Under the pieces are notes generated by a model, which was given only the letters and a program-made list of their open reading frames with translations, searched no databases and had not been told where the DNA came from. Of a DNA stretch of 64,000 bases, positions 37,710 to 45,768 are shown piece after piece (within the stretch, counting starts at the first letter, position 1; each line of letters opens with the position of its first letter). Location: positions 2,418,001-2,482,000 of the forward strand of contig NC_021172.1 of the NCBI RefSeq assembly GCF_000230975.2, written 5' to 3'. The stretch comes from Hyphomicrobium denitrificans 1NES1. GTDB lineage: Bacteria > Pseudomonadota > Alphaproteobacteria > Rhizobiales > Hyphomicrobiaceae. The position numbers and the translations under genes are program-made.

Positions 37710-38675
37710 TTATCTCTCGTCAATGCGCGGCCAGCGCGATGCCTCTAGTTGCGGGTAGAGATGCATGACCGAGCGCTCGTATTCATAGCGCGCAAGTGCA
37801 ATGCTCTCGGTCCAATCCGGAAGTGGGAGGGCCATCGCTTCGGAAATGTCCAAACCGCGATCGAAGGCATCGCCGATGATGCTTGCGATCGCCTCAAGCC
37901 ATTGAGACGTCTGAGTAGTACCGCGGCTACCGCTCTCCGCCGGACCGTGCCCCGGCACGATCATCGCATTTGGAATCGCTGAAATATTCGCCAAGCTGAT
38001 GCGCCAACGTTCGATATCGGCGTGCGGCGTGGTCGGGGCGCGGTCGAGGAAGACCAGATCGCCAGCAAAAAGTATGCCGGTCTTCTCGTCGAACAGCGCA
38101 AGATCGGACGGCGTATGCCCGCGCATCGCGATGGGCCGTAAGCGACGACCGCCGAAGTCTTCGGGCTCGCTATTGACGACCGACTTCGGCAGCACCAGCT
38201 CCGTACCGCGCATCCAATCGCCAGCGGCACGGTACATCGAATCGGAAAATGCATTTCCGTATTCCTTCATGCCGTCGATCGTGCCCTGGGTCGCGGCCAG
38301 GGTTGCCGGATCGAAAGCCTGATTGCCGAACATGTGGTCGGGATGGAAATGCGTGAGATAGACCCGAACGACGGGCTTGCCCGTCAGCTCCTTGGCGAGC
38401 GCCATCAACGCTTCGCCAAAACGGCGTGACGGGCCTGTATCGATCAGAATCGCGCCTTCCTTCGAATCCAGAATTGCAACGTTGGCGATGGCGCCGCCGT
38501 TCCGCTCATTGATCGCTTCGTCCGACCCACGCGTAACCCACACGCCGTCAGTCAGTTTCCGAGGCTTGAGATCGTAGTGGTGAGGCTCTGCCCTGCCTGG
38601 CGGGCAACAACAGAATAACGATAATGCACTTGCTCCGAGCAAGAGGGATTGACGGCGTGTCAGGATCGGCTTCAT
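37710..38675 (-). CDS. quinoprotein relay system zinc metallohydrolase (SoxH-like)
   Basis: This 321-residue metallo-beta-lactamase-fold protein is exported (RR near residues 7-8 and a hydrophobic stretch to residue 29, possibly Tat or Sec). Metal motifs are THFHPDHMFGN (HxHxDH, about 108-118), MRGHTPSDL (His), FAGDLVF (Asp) and VPGHGP (His). Members sit beside PQQ-dependent dehydrogenases and SoxYZ-like carriers, and probably process a carrier-bound intermediate or relay species. The ATG overlaps the stop of the carrier gene (ATGA), so the two are coupled. The exact reaction is unknown. Confidence 0.85.
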   Translation of the reverse strand: MKPILTRRQSLLLGASALSLFCCCPPGRAEPHHYDLKPRKLTDGVWVTRGSDEAINERNGGAIANVAILDSKEGAILIDTGPSRRFGEALMALAKELTGKPVVRVYLTHFHPDHMFGNQAFDPATLAATQGTIDGMKEYGNAFSDSMYRAAGDWMRGTELVLPKSVVNSEPEDFGGRRLRPIAMRGHTPSDLALFDEKTGILFAGDLVFLDRAPTTPHADIERWRISLANISAIPNAMIVPGHGPAESGSRGTTQTSQWLEAIASIIGDAFDRGLDISEAMALPLPDWTESIALARYEYERSVMHLYPQLEASRWPRIDER

Positions 38676-39502
38676 GGCGCGTTCAATGACCCTTCGCGCT
38701 GATCGTCATGGCTCTGGCGCCAGGGTGCAGCCAGATTGGCCCGATAGATCGTGCCGTTGTTGTCGCGGCTGTCGATGTCGAGTCCTTGATCCTGGCGGGG
38801 CAGATCGACCACAAGAGTCAAGGTCGGGTTTTGGCTGACCGGCTCGTGCATCGCGAGGCGCGCCAGCGTGGCGCCCGCCGGCTCTTTAGCTTCGACCTTT
38901 TCGATGTAATAGGCGGGCGTGTTGTCCCGTCCAAGACCCGTATCCATCGGATGACTGATACGGAAACGGGCTCGCACGCTGCCGTCCTTTTCCTGCCATA
39001 GGCGACCTTGCGTTTCGCCCAGGGTGTCAAACCAGGAAACGCCTCCGTTATCCTTGGGCGGTGCCGTACAGCCCCCACCTGCCGCATTCAAAAACACGCC
39101 GCCGACGTGCCAGACGCCATCCTCGGTCAGCGCCGCCGCCCTAACCGGAGTCGCCTGCTCGATCTTCATGCGGAATGCAACGAACGCTTTCGCCTTTATC
39201 GGTTCGAGTTCCAGCGCGAGCTGAATCGGATTGAGATCGGCAAATACGATCAGCTTTTTAACGCCGTCGAGCATGCGCGCATCCGCGGTAATCGGCACTT
39301 GCGCCTGATTCTCGACGATAGGCGGTACGCTGACCTTTACGCGGTCGTCGAAAATCACTGCGGCTTGGCCAAAATACCGCTCAGATAGCATCTCCCACAT
39401 AGGAGAATTGAAGGCGTCCTTGAGGACCTCGGCACGCGCTGGCATTGCCGCCAAGAGCATCAGTGCAGTCAGTCGAATGATATAAGGGGATCGACTCACC
39501 AT
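38672..39502 (-). CDS. quinoprotein dehydrogenase-associated SoxYZ-like carrier
   Basis: The product has 276 residues from ATG 39502, with a signal peptide ending MPARA (residue 24). The N-terminal half is SoxY-like and contains the conserved carrier cysteine in NAAGGGCTAPP (near residues 139-149), which in Sox systems binds the substrate on a swinging arm; the C-terminal half is SoxZ-like (DTGLGRDNTPAYYIEKVE, then LARLAMHEPVSQNPTLTL). Fused SoxYZ proteins of this type occur next to PQQ alcohol dehydrogenases. It overlaps the metallohydrolase gene downstream and follows the xoxJ gene by 16 bases. What it carries in methanol oxidation is not known. Confidence 0.88.
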   Translation of the reverse strand: MVSRSPYIIRLTALMLLAAMPARAEVLKDAFNSPMWEMLSERYFGQAAVIFDDRVKVSVPPIVENQAQVPITADARMLDGVKKLIVFADLNPIQLALELEPIKAKAFVAFRMKIEQATPVRAAALTEDGVWHVGGVFLNAAGGGCTAPPKDNGGVSWFDTLGETQGRLWQEKDGSVRARFRISHPMDTGLGRDNTPAYYIEKVEAKEPAGATLARLAMHEPVSQNPTLTLVVDLPRQDQGLDIDSRDNNGTIYRANLAAPWRQSHDDQREGSLNAP

Positions 39503-39518
39503 ATGTTGGCATCGCCGT

Positions 39519-40409
39519 TTAGTTCTGTTGGTTGGATACACCGTCATCGATTGGCGGTTGAATGTACGTGACGCCATATGACCTAAAGATCTCTGCGAGT
39601 TTGCCGCTGGCCTTCAGTTTGTCGAGACTCGCTTGCACCGCGTAGCCGAGATCGCGGCTATTCTCTTTCCATGCCATGCCAACAACCCACTGATTGCGTA
39701 CGATGCCGTCCATTCCAGGTTCGGCAATACGGGGTGTGACACCAATATCGTGGAGCAAAGCCTCGACGCGAGCGCGCTGCCCCATAAGAGCGGCAATTTC
39801 CTTGCTCTTGAATTCCTGCGCGCCGTCTTCCGCCCTTACGTGATGGACAATATTGTCGATCAACGCGCCATCCTCGAATCTCATTAGAAAATAATCTGAG
39901 ACAGTGCCCAGCTGCACGCCGATCTTCATCCTTTTGAAAACATCGAAGGTCGGATTAGGCCCGGTGCGATCGATGTCAATAGCAACGGCGATACGCTCCT
40001 GGAAATACGGGTTGCCGATCACTGCCTCAGGATTGCGGACGGCGAACTCGCGATCGATCGGAACGTGCATCATCAAATCGCCGACGCCGCCGCCCGTCAG
40101 AGGGCCCTTCCACACATTTACGCGCAGATCATCGTCGCCTTTCTCGCCGGGCATCCGGAGGATGACTTCCGACTTCACTCCCAACTCATTGGCGACTGCA
40201 TTGGCAATATCGACGTCGATGCCCCGAGGCTTACCGTTATCGTCCCACGAAAACGGAGCGTTATCGAGATAGGCAATCACACGCAGAATACCGCTGCCGA
40301 CGACCTCGTCCAGAGGTCGTGCGGCAGCGCCCCCCGACAACATCCCGATCGCGATTCCCAAGGCGCATGCCAATCGAATGGCCGATCGAGACGTAAAAAT
40401 GCGAAACAT
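39519..40409 (-). CDS. xoxJ: XoxJ-type periplasmic binding protein
   Basis: The product has 296 residues from ATG 40409, with a signal peptide to about residue 29 (GGAAA). It is a type II solute-binding fold: LRVIAYLDNAPFSWDDNGKPRGIDVDIANAVA near 40-70 (short mark: APFSWDDNGKPRGIDVDIA), DLMMHVPIDREFA, and a second lobe with KIGVQLGTVSDY. XoxJ proteins accompany XoxF and are thought to help activate or mature it rather than feed an ABC transporter; no transporter genes are here. It lies between the cytochrome gene and the SoxYZ-like gene in one minus-strand operon. Confidence 0.88.
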   Translation of the reverse strand: MFRIFTSRSAIRLACALGIAIGMLSGGAAARPLDEVVGSGILRVIAYLDNAPFSWDDNGKPRGIDVDIANAVANELGVKSEVILRMPGEKGDDDLRVNVWKGPLTGGGVGDLMMHVPIDREFAVRNPEAVIGNPYFQERIAVAIDIDRTGPNPTFDVFKRMKIGVQLGTVSDYFLMRFEDGALIDNIVHHVRAEDGAQEFKSKEIAALMGQRARVEALLHDIGVTPRIAEPGMDGIVRNQWVVGMAWKENSRDLGYAVQASLDKLKASGKLAEIFRSYGVTYIQPPIDDGVSNQQN

Positions 40410-40417
40410 GTGGGAAC

Positions 40418-40849
40418 CTATTCTTCGTGCTTGGACTCGAGATAAGCGCGGATAGCCCACATTGCTTCCTGTGAGAAGATTCCTTCGAATGCCGGCATAA
40501 TCGTAGTGCCTTCTGCATTCTTCTTGCCATGACGGATGCGCTCCAGAAACCATTCGTCGCCGGTTTTTCCCGTCTCAAGATAGCGCAAGTCAGGGGCTAT
40601 GCCGCCGGAGATCACCTCAAGACCATGGCAGCGCGCGCAGTTCTGATTGTAGCCAGAAGCTCCGATAGCGATTGCTTTTGGGTCACCCCGATACGGATTT
40701 TCGCTCAGCCAATCTTTCCCAATCTGCTTCAGCTCGGAAGCATCGATCGGTTGCGGCGTCACGTTGCCATGAGCAAACGCGACATTATCAATGAGTGTCG
40801 CAACAGCCAATGCAATGGCCACCGCCATCGCCACACGTGATAACGACAT
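40418..40849 (-). CDS. xoxG: c-type cytochrome, XoxG/PedF-like
   Basis: The product has 143 residues from ATG 40849 (GGGAGC upstream), with a signal peptide to about residue 26 (VAFA). One haem site CARCHG lies near residues 71-76. The distal ligand region is TTIMPAFEGIFSQEAMWAIRAYLES, as in PedF/cytochrome c-550 proteins that accept electrons from quinoprotein alcohol dehydrogenases. It is the first gene of the xoxG-xoxJ-SoxYZ-metallohydrolase operon. It is the likely direct electron acceptor for XoxF; PedF-type is an equally good name. Confidence 0.82.
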   Translation of the reverse strand: MSLSRVAMAVAIALAVATLIDNVAFAHGNVTPQPIDASELKQIGKDWLSENPYRGDPKAIAIGASGYNQNCARCHGLEVISGGIAPDLRYLETGKTGDEWFLERIRHGKKNAEGTTIMPAFEGIFSQEAMWAIRAYLESKHEE

Positions 40850-41103
40850 ATTCAAGCTCCCTAGGCGTCCTACCAACGTTTCCTAATTTTTTTCTCTGAT
40901 ATACGGGGAGCGTTGCCGCCGACGAATTGCTCTTTAGTTCAGGGCGGCAGCATTACCGGCGTATATGCCTGGCCGGGCCTACGAACGTCGTATTGCGTAT
41001 AGCTCGTTAAGCGAGAAGGTATCGGCGTGCCGTCTTAGAAGCAGTTTGAAGTCGATCAGGATCTTCCCAAGAACCGTATACATTGGCGCAGGAGAGGTCG
41101 AGG

Positions 41104-42129
41104 ATGGGACGACGAGCTCTACTCGCGTGCTGTTTTTTGTTTATGCCGATGCATGCCGCGATTGCCGACGAAATCTACGTTACCAACGAAAAGGACAATA
41201 CGGTCTCAGTTATCGACGCGCGTACGCTCAATGTTGTCCGCACGCTTAATGTTGGCAAACGGCCACGCGGAATAACGTTTTCCCGCGATTTTACGAAGTT
41301 TTTCGTTTGCGCCAGCGATAGCAACTCCGTCCAGGTGTACGACGCAACGACCGGGACAATGCTGCACGATTTGCCGTCAGGTGCGGACCCCGAACAGTTC
41401 GCACTCTCGCACGACGGTCGGCTTCTCTATATCGCGAACGAAGATAATGCCGTCACGACCGTCGTCGACGTTGGGACGCGGCAGGTCGTCAAGCAGATCG
41501 ACGTCGGGATCGAGCCTGAAGGCATGGCCGTCTCACCGGACGACAAAATAGCCGTCACGACCTCTGAAACGACCAACATGGTCCACATTATCGATACCGC
41601 GACCTTCGACGTGCTCGCGAATATCCTGGTGGATCAACGGCCACGATATGCGCAATTCACGCCGGATGGCGCCAAGCTTTGGGTATCTTCAGAGATCGGT
41701 GGCACGGTGTCGATCATCGACGTTGCCAAGCGCGAGATGGAAAAGAAAATTACGTTTGCCATTCCAGGCGTTCGGCGCGACAGCATTCAGCCCGTTGGAA
41801 TTCGCATGACACGCGATGCGAAGACCGCATTCGTTGCTCTCGGTCCTGCAAACCGCGTCGCAGTCGTCGACGTTGCAACGGCAAAGGTGAAGTCCTACGT
41901 GCTCGTCGGTCAGCGAGTCTGGCATCTGGAGCTATCACCGAAGGACGATTTATTGTTCACGACCAACGGTGTCTCGAATGACGTCACCGTGGTCGATACA
42001 GCAAGTTTGCGCGCACTAAAATCTGTTAAGGTCGGCCGTTATCCTTGGGGCGTAGCGATCCGTGCGACTCCCGAGCATACTGCCGGCAGCGCTACGCTCG
42101 AAAGCAAGACACAAACAGAAACTCGCTGA
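41104..42129 (+). CDS. PQQ-associated YVTN-type beta-propeller protein
   Basis: The product has 341 residues from ATG 41104 (GGAGAGGTCGAGG upstream), with a signal peptide to residue 20 (AIA). The rest is a seven-bladed propeller made of about forty-residue repeats such as IYVTNEKDNTVSVIDARTL, VGIEPEGMAVSPD, and VDQRPRYAQFTPDG. This protein family is found with PQQ-dependent alcohol oxidation clusters and is periplasmic. Its role is not settled; it may help assembly or electron relay. It is divergent from the xoxG operon and starts a two-gene unit with the CXXCW-type protein. Confidence 0.87.
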   Translation: MGRRALLACCFLFMPMHAAIADEIYVTNEKDNTVSVIDARTLNVVRTLNVGKRPRGITFSRDFTKFFVCASDSNSVQVYDATTGTMLHDLPSGADPEQFALSHDGRLLYIANEDNAVTTVVDVGTRQVVKQIDVGIEPEGMAVSPDDKIAVTTSETTNMVHIIDTATFDVLANILVDQRPRYAQFTPDGAKLWVSSEIGGTVSIIDVAKREMEKKITFAIPGVRRDSIQPVGIRMTRDAKTAFVALGPANRVAVVDVATAKVKSYVLVGQRVWHLELSPKDDLLFTTNGVSNDVTVVDTASLRALKSVKVGRYPWGVAIRATPEHTAGSATLESKTQTETR

Positions 42130-42133
42130 GACC

Positions 42134-42727
42134 ATGTGGAAACTCGTGGCTCTGCTGCTCGCTTGGTCCGTGGCGGGTGTTTCTATGAGCTTGGCCGACG
42201 AAGCAGTGTTTGATCCAGTCACAGGCTATCGCATTGCACGCTATCGCTCGCCGACGCCTGAAGGCGTTCCTGGCGGTAAGCGGATCATGGCCGCTGACGT
42301 TCCCGAACTCATTGCTGCCCGCCAGGCTGTTCTCGTCGACGTCATGCCGTCGGAAGGTGGGCGACCGAATTCTGAAACCGGTCAATGGCATTTACTGAAG
42401 CCCCACCTCAATATTGCCGGATCCACATGGCTCGCGGACGTCGGACAAGGCGTGCTTACTCCGGACCAGTTCAAGTATTTCGCGGACAACCTCGCGAGGC
42501 TCACTCATGGTGACCGGTCTCGCGCCATCATATTTTATTGCAAGGCCGACTGCTGGATGTCGTGGAACGCCGTCCGCCGCGCCGCAGCCTTGGGTTACCA
42601 GAATGTTTATTGGCTAAGTGAAGGCATCGACGGTTGGAGCGATTGGGGAGGTGACCTTGTCGACGCCAAGCCCGAGCCTGTTCTGCCAGTCCATCAAGAC
42701 TCGTCGGACATGAATGCTAAGCAGTAG
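42134..42727 (+). CDS. PQQ-associated CXXCW-type rhodanese-like protein
   Basis: The product has 197 residues from ATG 42134, four bases after the propeller stop. A signal peptide ends at SLA (residue 21). The domain is rhodanese-like: VLVDVMPSEGG, then FYCKADCWMSWNAVRRAAALGYQNVYWLSEGIDGW. The family is named for a CXXCW motif; here the spacing is C-x3-C-W (CKADCW near residues 137-142), which keeps the first cysteine at the rhodanese active site. It accompanies the propeller in PQQ clusters and probably acts in the periplasm on thiol or sulfur chemistry. Confidence 0.85.
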   Translation: MWKLVALLLAWSVAGVSMSLADEAVFDPVTGYRIARYRSPTPEGVPGGKRIMAADVPELIAARQAVLVDVMPSEGGRPNSETGQWHLLKPHLNIAGSTWLADVGQGVLTPDQFKYFADNLARLTHGDRSRAIIFYCKADCWMSWNAVRRAAALGYQNVYWLSEGIDGWSDWGGDLVDAKPEPVLPVHQDSSDMNAKQ

Positions 42728-42774
42728 TGTTCAAATTTTCCACGAGACGCCGCTCCCGACGACGATCAACAGGA

Positions 42775-43000
42775 TTATCTGAGACTATCTCTTTCGGTTT
42801 GTGGGAGACGAAGCAACAATTGCGCGCTCCGCAAGCGTGCGGAGGAAGGGCATCGTTCTTGCAAAATGGTGCGCCAGGTCCGGCTCATGCCGCAGGCATA
42901 CGTGAGGCCCTACGTGAAAGCGACTATGCGGACGCCGAAGCAATCTGCGAAGCGGTCGCCCGCCCGAACATGGCTCCGTCTCTGGGTTTCGTGCCGGACG
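42775..43000 (+). pseudogene. IS110/IS1111-family transposase remnant
   Basis: Three short stretches in different frames match the IS110 transposase core in the right order: QACGGRASF, then VRQVRLMPQAYVRPYVK, then DYADAEAICEAVARPNM (family: EACGGAHHWA, VRLMPPAYVKPYVK, DAADAEAICEAVTRP). At least two frameshifts separate them and both ends are missing, so the element is dead. It lies between the methanol cluster and the accessory island. No terminal repeats or target duplication were recognised. Confidence 0.7.
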
Positions 43001-43201
43001 AACGGCATCTAGGCCGAAAAACCTAGGATTTTTGAGGGCCGAGAGGGCGTTCTGGCGGAGGATGGGAAACCGGATGCAACACTGCTGCTCAGGTTCCTGC
43101 GCATCGGATCGTACTCTGGCCTGCCCCACGAGCGGTATTAATAAGTAATACTTCTTGCAACATCGTGCCGCGGACCCCATGTTGGACCCATGGAGGATGA
43201 C

Positions 43202-43483
43202 ATGGCTGAAATAGAACGACTGAGTATCGCACTCCCCACCCCCATGGCTGACACCGTGCGCCAAGCAGTGGAAGCAGGGGAATACGCTTCGACGAGCGAG
43301 GTTGTCCGCGACGCGCTCCGGCTCTGGGAGAGCCGGCGGCAACTGCGTGAGCGCGACGTGGAACTTCTCCGTCAGCGTTGGGATGCGGGCAAAGCCAGCG
43401 GCATTGCAGGACCGCTCAATATGAAGGCGCTCATTGCCGACGAGCGGGCCAAGGATGCCAAGAAAGCTCGCAAGCGTGGTTGA
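43202..43483 (+). CDS. parD: ParD-family antitoxin
   Basis: The product has 93 residues from ATG 43202, with GGAGGA upstream. Residues 1-45 are a ribbon-helix-helix domain (ERLSIALPTPMADTVRQAVEAGEYASTSEVVRDALRLWE; in short SEVVRDALRLWE) that binds the operon's own promoter. The C-terminal part (50-93) is charged and probably disordered until it wraps around the toxin. It overlaps parE by 29 bases, so both are made together. The system stabilises mobile or accessory DNA, fitting its place at the edge of the island. Confidence 0.9.
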   Translation: MAEIERLSIALPTPMADTVRQAVEAGEYASTSEVVRDALRLWESRRQLRERDVELLRQRWDAGKASGIAGPLNMKALIADERAKDAKKARKRG

Positions 43484-43769
43484 GGTCGTTACCTCACGGC
43501 GCGCCGAAGAAGAACTGCGGGAAATCTGGCGCTACATTGCTGCGGACAGTCCTGATGCAGCCGACCGCGTGCTGTTGCGGATCGACGCAAAGCTTAGCGC
43601 GTTGCGCGAATTCCCCGATATTGGCACTATGCGCGACGACATTCGGCCGGGCGTGAGAATGCTGGTGGAGGGGAACTACTTGCTGCTCTACGAGCACAAC
43701 GAGGCAGATAGCATCATCGAGCTGGTCTCGGTCGTAGACGGACGACGCGACCTGAGCGAGTGGCTTTAG
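43455..43769 (+). CDS. parE: ParE-family toxin
   Basis: The product has 104 residues from ATG 43455. RelE/ParE fold signs: VVTSRRAEEELREIWRYIAADSPDAADRVLLRI, then SALREFPDIGTMRDDIRPGVRMLVEGNYLLLYE (short marks: ELREIWRYIA, FPDIGTMRDD, NYLLLYE). ParE toxins poison DNA gyrase; some related toxins act otherwise, so the target is inferred from the family. It is partner to the ParD gene it overlaps. Confidence 0.9.
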   Translation: MPRKLASVVEVVTSRRAEEELREIWRYIAADSPDAADRVLLRIDAKLSALREFPDIGTMRDDIRPGVRMLVEGNYLLLYEHNEADSIIELVSVVDGRRDLSEWL

Positions 43770-43786
43770 CATGAGGTTGTCAGGCC

Positions 43787-43802
43787 GTGTCATCAGTGAC
43801 AC
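43787..43802. repeat. perfect palindrome GTGTCA-N4-TGACAC
   Basis: Six-base arms spaced by TCAG, in the 108 bases between the convergent parE gene and the minus-strand gene ending at 43878. It shares half-sites with the WYL-gene operators but in reversed order (TGTCA first). It could be a terminator stem, though no T-run follows, or a diverged protein-binding site. Confidence 0.4.
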
Positions 43803-43877
43803 GATTTAGGTTCTTGAGGTTTGGCGATCTCCCCCCATGGGCTGGACGCACCGGAGCGGCCCATCAGAACACACGCC

Positions 43878-44639
43878 TTACACAGGCCCTGGGACGAGCC
43901 CATCGAAGCGCACGCGCATCGCGTGGCCACGCCAGAGCGGTTCCGGCGGAATGACGTGATCTGGATCGAAGGCATCCTCGGCGCTGGCCAACGACACTGA
44001 TGCGAAGTGCCCGATCGTGCTGACTGAAGCACAATGCTCGGCCAGACGCTGCCAATCTGCCGGCGGGCTTGCCTCAAGCGCCGGATAGCGCACTGCCCTG
44101 ACCACCACCCATTCCGGTCCGCTATCGCCAACGAACCAGATGGCGGGATCGACTTGCGGATGCCCCGTCCACGACATCAGTTTCTTGCCGGCACTTTTCA
44201 GGTCATCGCGCACAACCTGAACCGCGGCATCATGGACTTCCCAATCCGTCATCTCGATGCGTTCATCACTCACAAGCGCGACTGGGTCGATGGCTAAGCC
44301 TGTGTGCGCATCGATTAATCCCCACCCGCCGGCTTCAGGTAACCAGTTTCCGGCGCGAAGCCGCATCGGCATGAGACAGGGATACCCGTTGCAGCCTTCG
44401 GCAATGCGCAGCAGACCCTCTCGGCTAGCGGGAACGTCCAACTCGCTGTCCACGTCCTCGATCCGAACGAAGAAGAGTTGATTGCCGAGACGGAACGATA
44501 GGTGCTCAAGGTAGGGTGGCACCAGCGCCGCCTTCAGCCAGCTTATCGGTCCTTGTGCTTGTGCCGCGATGTGCCGCCCGGCGGCCTGCCAGCACCGTGC
44601 AAACTGGTCGGACACTTCGTGCATCTGAATATCGTACAT
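43878..44639 (-). CDS. hypothetical protein, island edge
   Basis: The product has 253 residues from ATG 44639 (AGGAG eleven bases upstream). No signal peptide or membrane helix is seen. The sequence looks like a normal globular protein, with blocks such as YLEHLSFRLGNQLFFVRIEDVD, GCNGYPCLMPMRLRAGNWLP, GWGLIDAHTGLAIDP and PAIWFVGDSGPEWVVVRAVRYP. I do not recognise the family. The last block (VVVRAVRYP) and the overall order recall proteins found in type IV secretion or conjugative accessory regions, but this is only an impression. It follows the Tat-type gene on the same strand by 35 bases and is likely co-transcribed. Confidence 0.6.
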   Translation of the reverse strand: MYDIQMHEVSDQFARCWQAAGRHIAAQAQGPISWLKAALVPPYLEHLSFRLGNQLFFVRIEDVDSELDVPASREGLLRIAEGCNGYPCLMPMRLRAGNWLPEAGGWGLIDAHTGLAIDPVALVSDERIEMTDWEVHDAAVQVVRDDLKSAGKKLMSWTGHPQVDPAIWFVGDSGPEWVVVRAVRYPALEASPPADWQRLAEHCASVSTIGHFASVSLASAEDAFDPDHVIPPEPLWRGHAMRVRFDGLVPGPV

Positions 44640-44674
44640 AGCAACAAAGCTCCTCGTGATCTTCGTCGAAGGGG

Positions 44675-45454
44675 TCAGACCGCCGTATTCAGAGCTAGGA
44701 CGTGCAAAGCATTTGTGTCCGAATCCAAATCGATTGCCGCGTTGATCACCATCGCTGCAAAGTCCCAAATCCAAGCGGTATCCGCGATAACGATATCGTC
44801 GTCGTAGGAGAACGCGTCGAGCAAGGCACGGGCGCAGAAATACCCCGTCTGAGCGACGACATCGATTTCTTGGTGGCCGGCATAGAATGCAGTTGTCGAG
44901 GCGTGGGCGCTGGCGCCATAAGCGCTCGACTCAAGCGTGGGCATTGGCGACGGTGCCCCTGCCGCCCGGCAACGAGCCGCATCCGCTGCACCGATCGTAT
45001 GTTGTGCCGCCGCCGGCGCAAGCACGCCGCTCGCGACATCGGCCGCCATCTGCTCAAAACCGGCACGGCGCAAAGCACACGGCGCAATGTGTTCGATCGC
45101 CAGTCGGGCGAAAAACGCAGCGCTGCGGCGCTCGATTTTGTCAGCCTCGCTGTCCTGCGGAGCCGGCCCAGTCGCCGGACGGTAATCCCAATCGTAGATG
45201 TTCGGCGTGCCTGTTTGAATAAACTCCGCTTCGATCATCTGACGCAGCGGCGGGAAATCGGTCTCGTCCGCAAAGTGCCAGTGATCGAACAAGCCCTGGG
45301 CGAAAGTCGTGACAGTGCGGCTATGGGCGAATGGCTTGAGGACGATCGGCATTTCGCGCGCCGCTCCGAGGGCACCAAATCCGCCCAGCGCCCACAGCCC
45401 GCCGGCAACGCCGGAGGTTATAAATGTCCGGCGATTCAAGGCTGATTGGCTCAC
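44675..45454 (-). CDS. hypothetical protein with a twin-arginine signal
   Basis: The product has 259 residues from GTG 45454 (GGGGGAAG upstream). The N-terminus has NRRTFITSGVAGGLWALGG, a twin-arginine export signal followed by a hydrophobic run. The mature part has no motif I know; it contains a cysteine-rich middle (APCALRRAG, AARCRAAG) and ends in an acidic/hydrophobic region (DDDIVIADTAWIWDFAAMV). It is the first gene of a two-gene minus-strand unit. Tat export suggests a cofactor-bearing or prefolded periplasmic protein. Confidence 0.6.
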   Translation of the reverse strand: MSQSALNRRTFITSGVAGGLWALGGFGALGAAREMPIVLKPFAHSRTVTTFAQGLFDHWHFADETDFPPLRQMIEAEFIQTGTPNIYDWDYRPATGPAPQDSEADKIERRSAAFFARLAIEHIAPCALRRAGFEQMAADVASGVLAPAAAQHTIGAADAARCRAAGAPSPMPTLESSAYGASAHASTTAFYAGHQEIDVVAQTGYFCARALLDAFSYDDDIVIADTAWIWDFAAMVINAAIDLDSDTNALHVLALNTAV

Positions 45455-45702
45455 CGCTTCCCCCTAAATCCCAATTTTCAATCTTAGCATTTCCGACGGG
45501 AAAAATGCACTGAAAACCGTCTATCATTGCGTGATTCCGGAGCTGCCAACATACTGAACTAGAATGAAAAACTACGACGCCACACCTTGATGGCGTGCGT
45601 CGCCTCAGCGCCTTGTGAAAAGCTGCTTCCCCACGTTTTTGATCGCCACGGTGCAGTCAGCCCGCGCCGCCCCGCGAGACACACCGCCTATACTCTGACG
45701 GG

Positions 45703-45728
45703 GTGACAAGAAGTGTCACGCTAGCGTG
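45703..45728 (+). promoter_or_regulatory. operator region of the WYL regulator gene
   Basis: A perfect inverted repeat GTGACA-N5-TGTCAC (45703-45719) is followed at once by a second palindrome, CACGCTAGCGTG (45717-45728), 41 bases before the regulator ATG. The core TGACA-N5-TGTCA recurs before the ATPase gene at 46793. Self-regulation by the WYL protein is the simplest reading. Confidence 0.6.
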
Positions 45729-45768
45729 TCCGTGGTAAGCCTGTTGGAACGTAGCTCGAGTTCCCCGC

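Noticed and set aside
42785..43342. 185-codon minus-strand frame between the methanol cluster and parD
   Set aside because: It overlaps the transposase remnant and the parD start and shows no family-like sequence.
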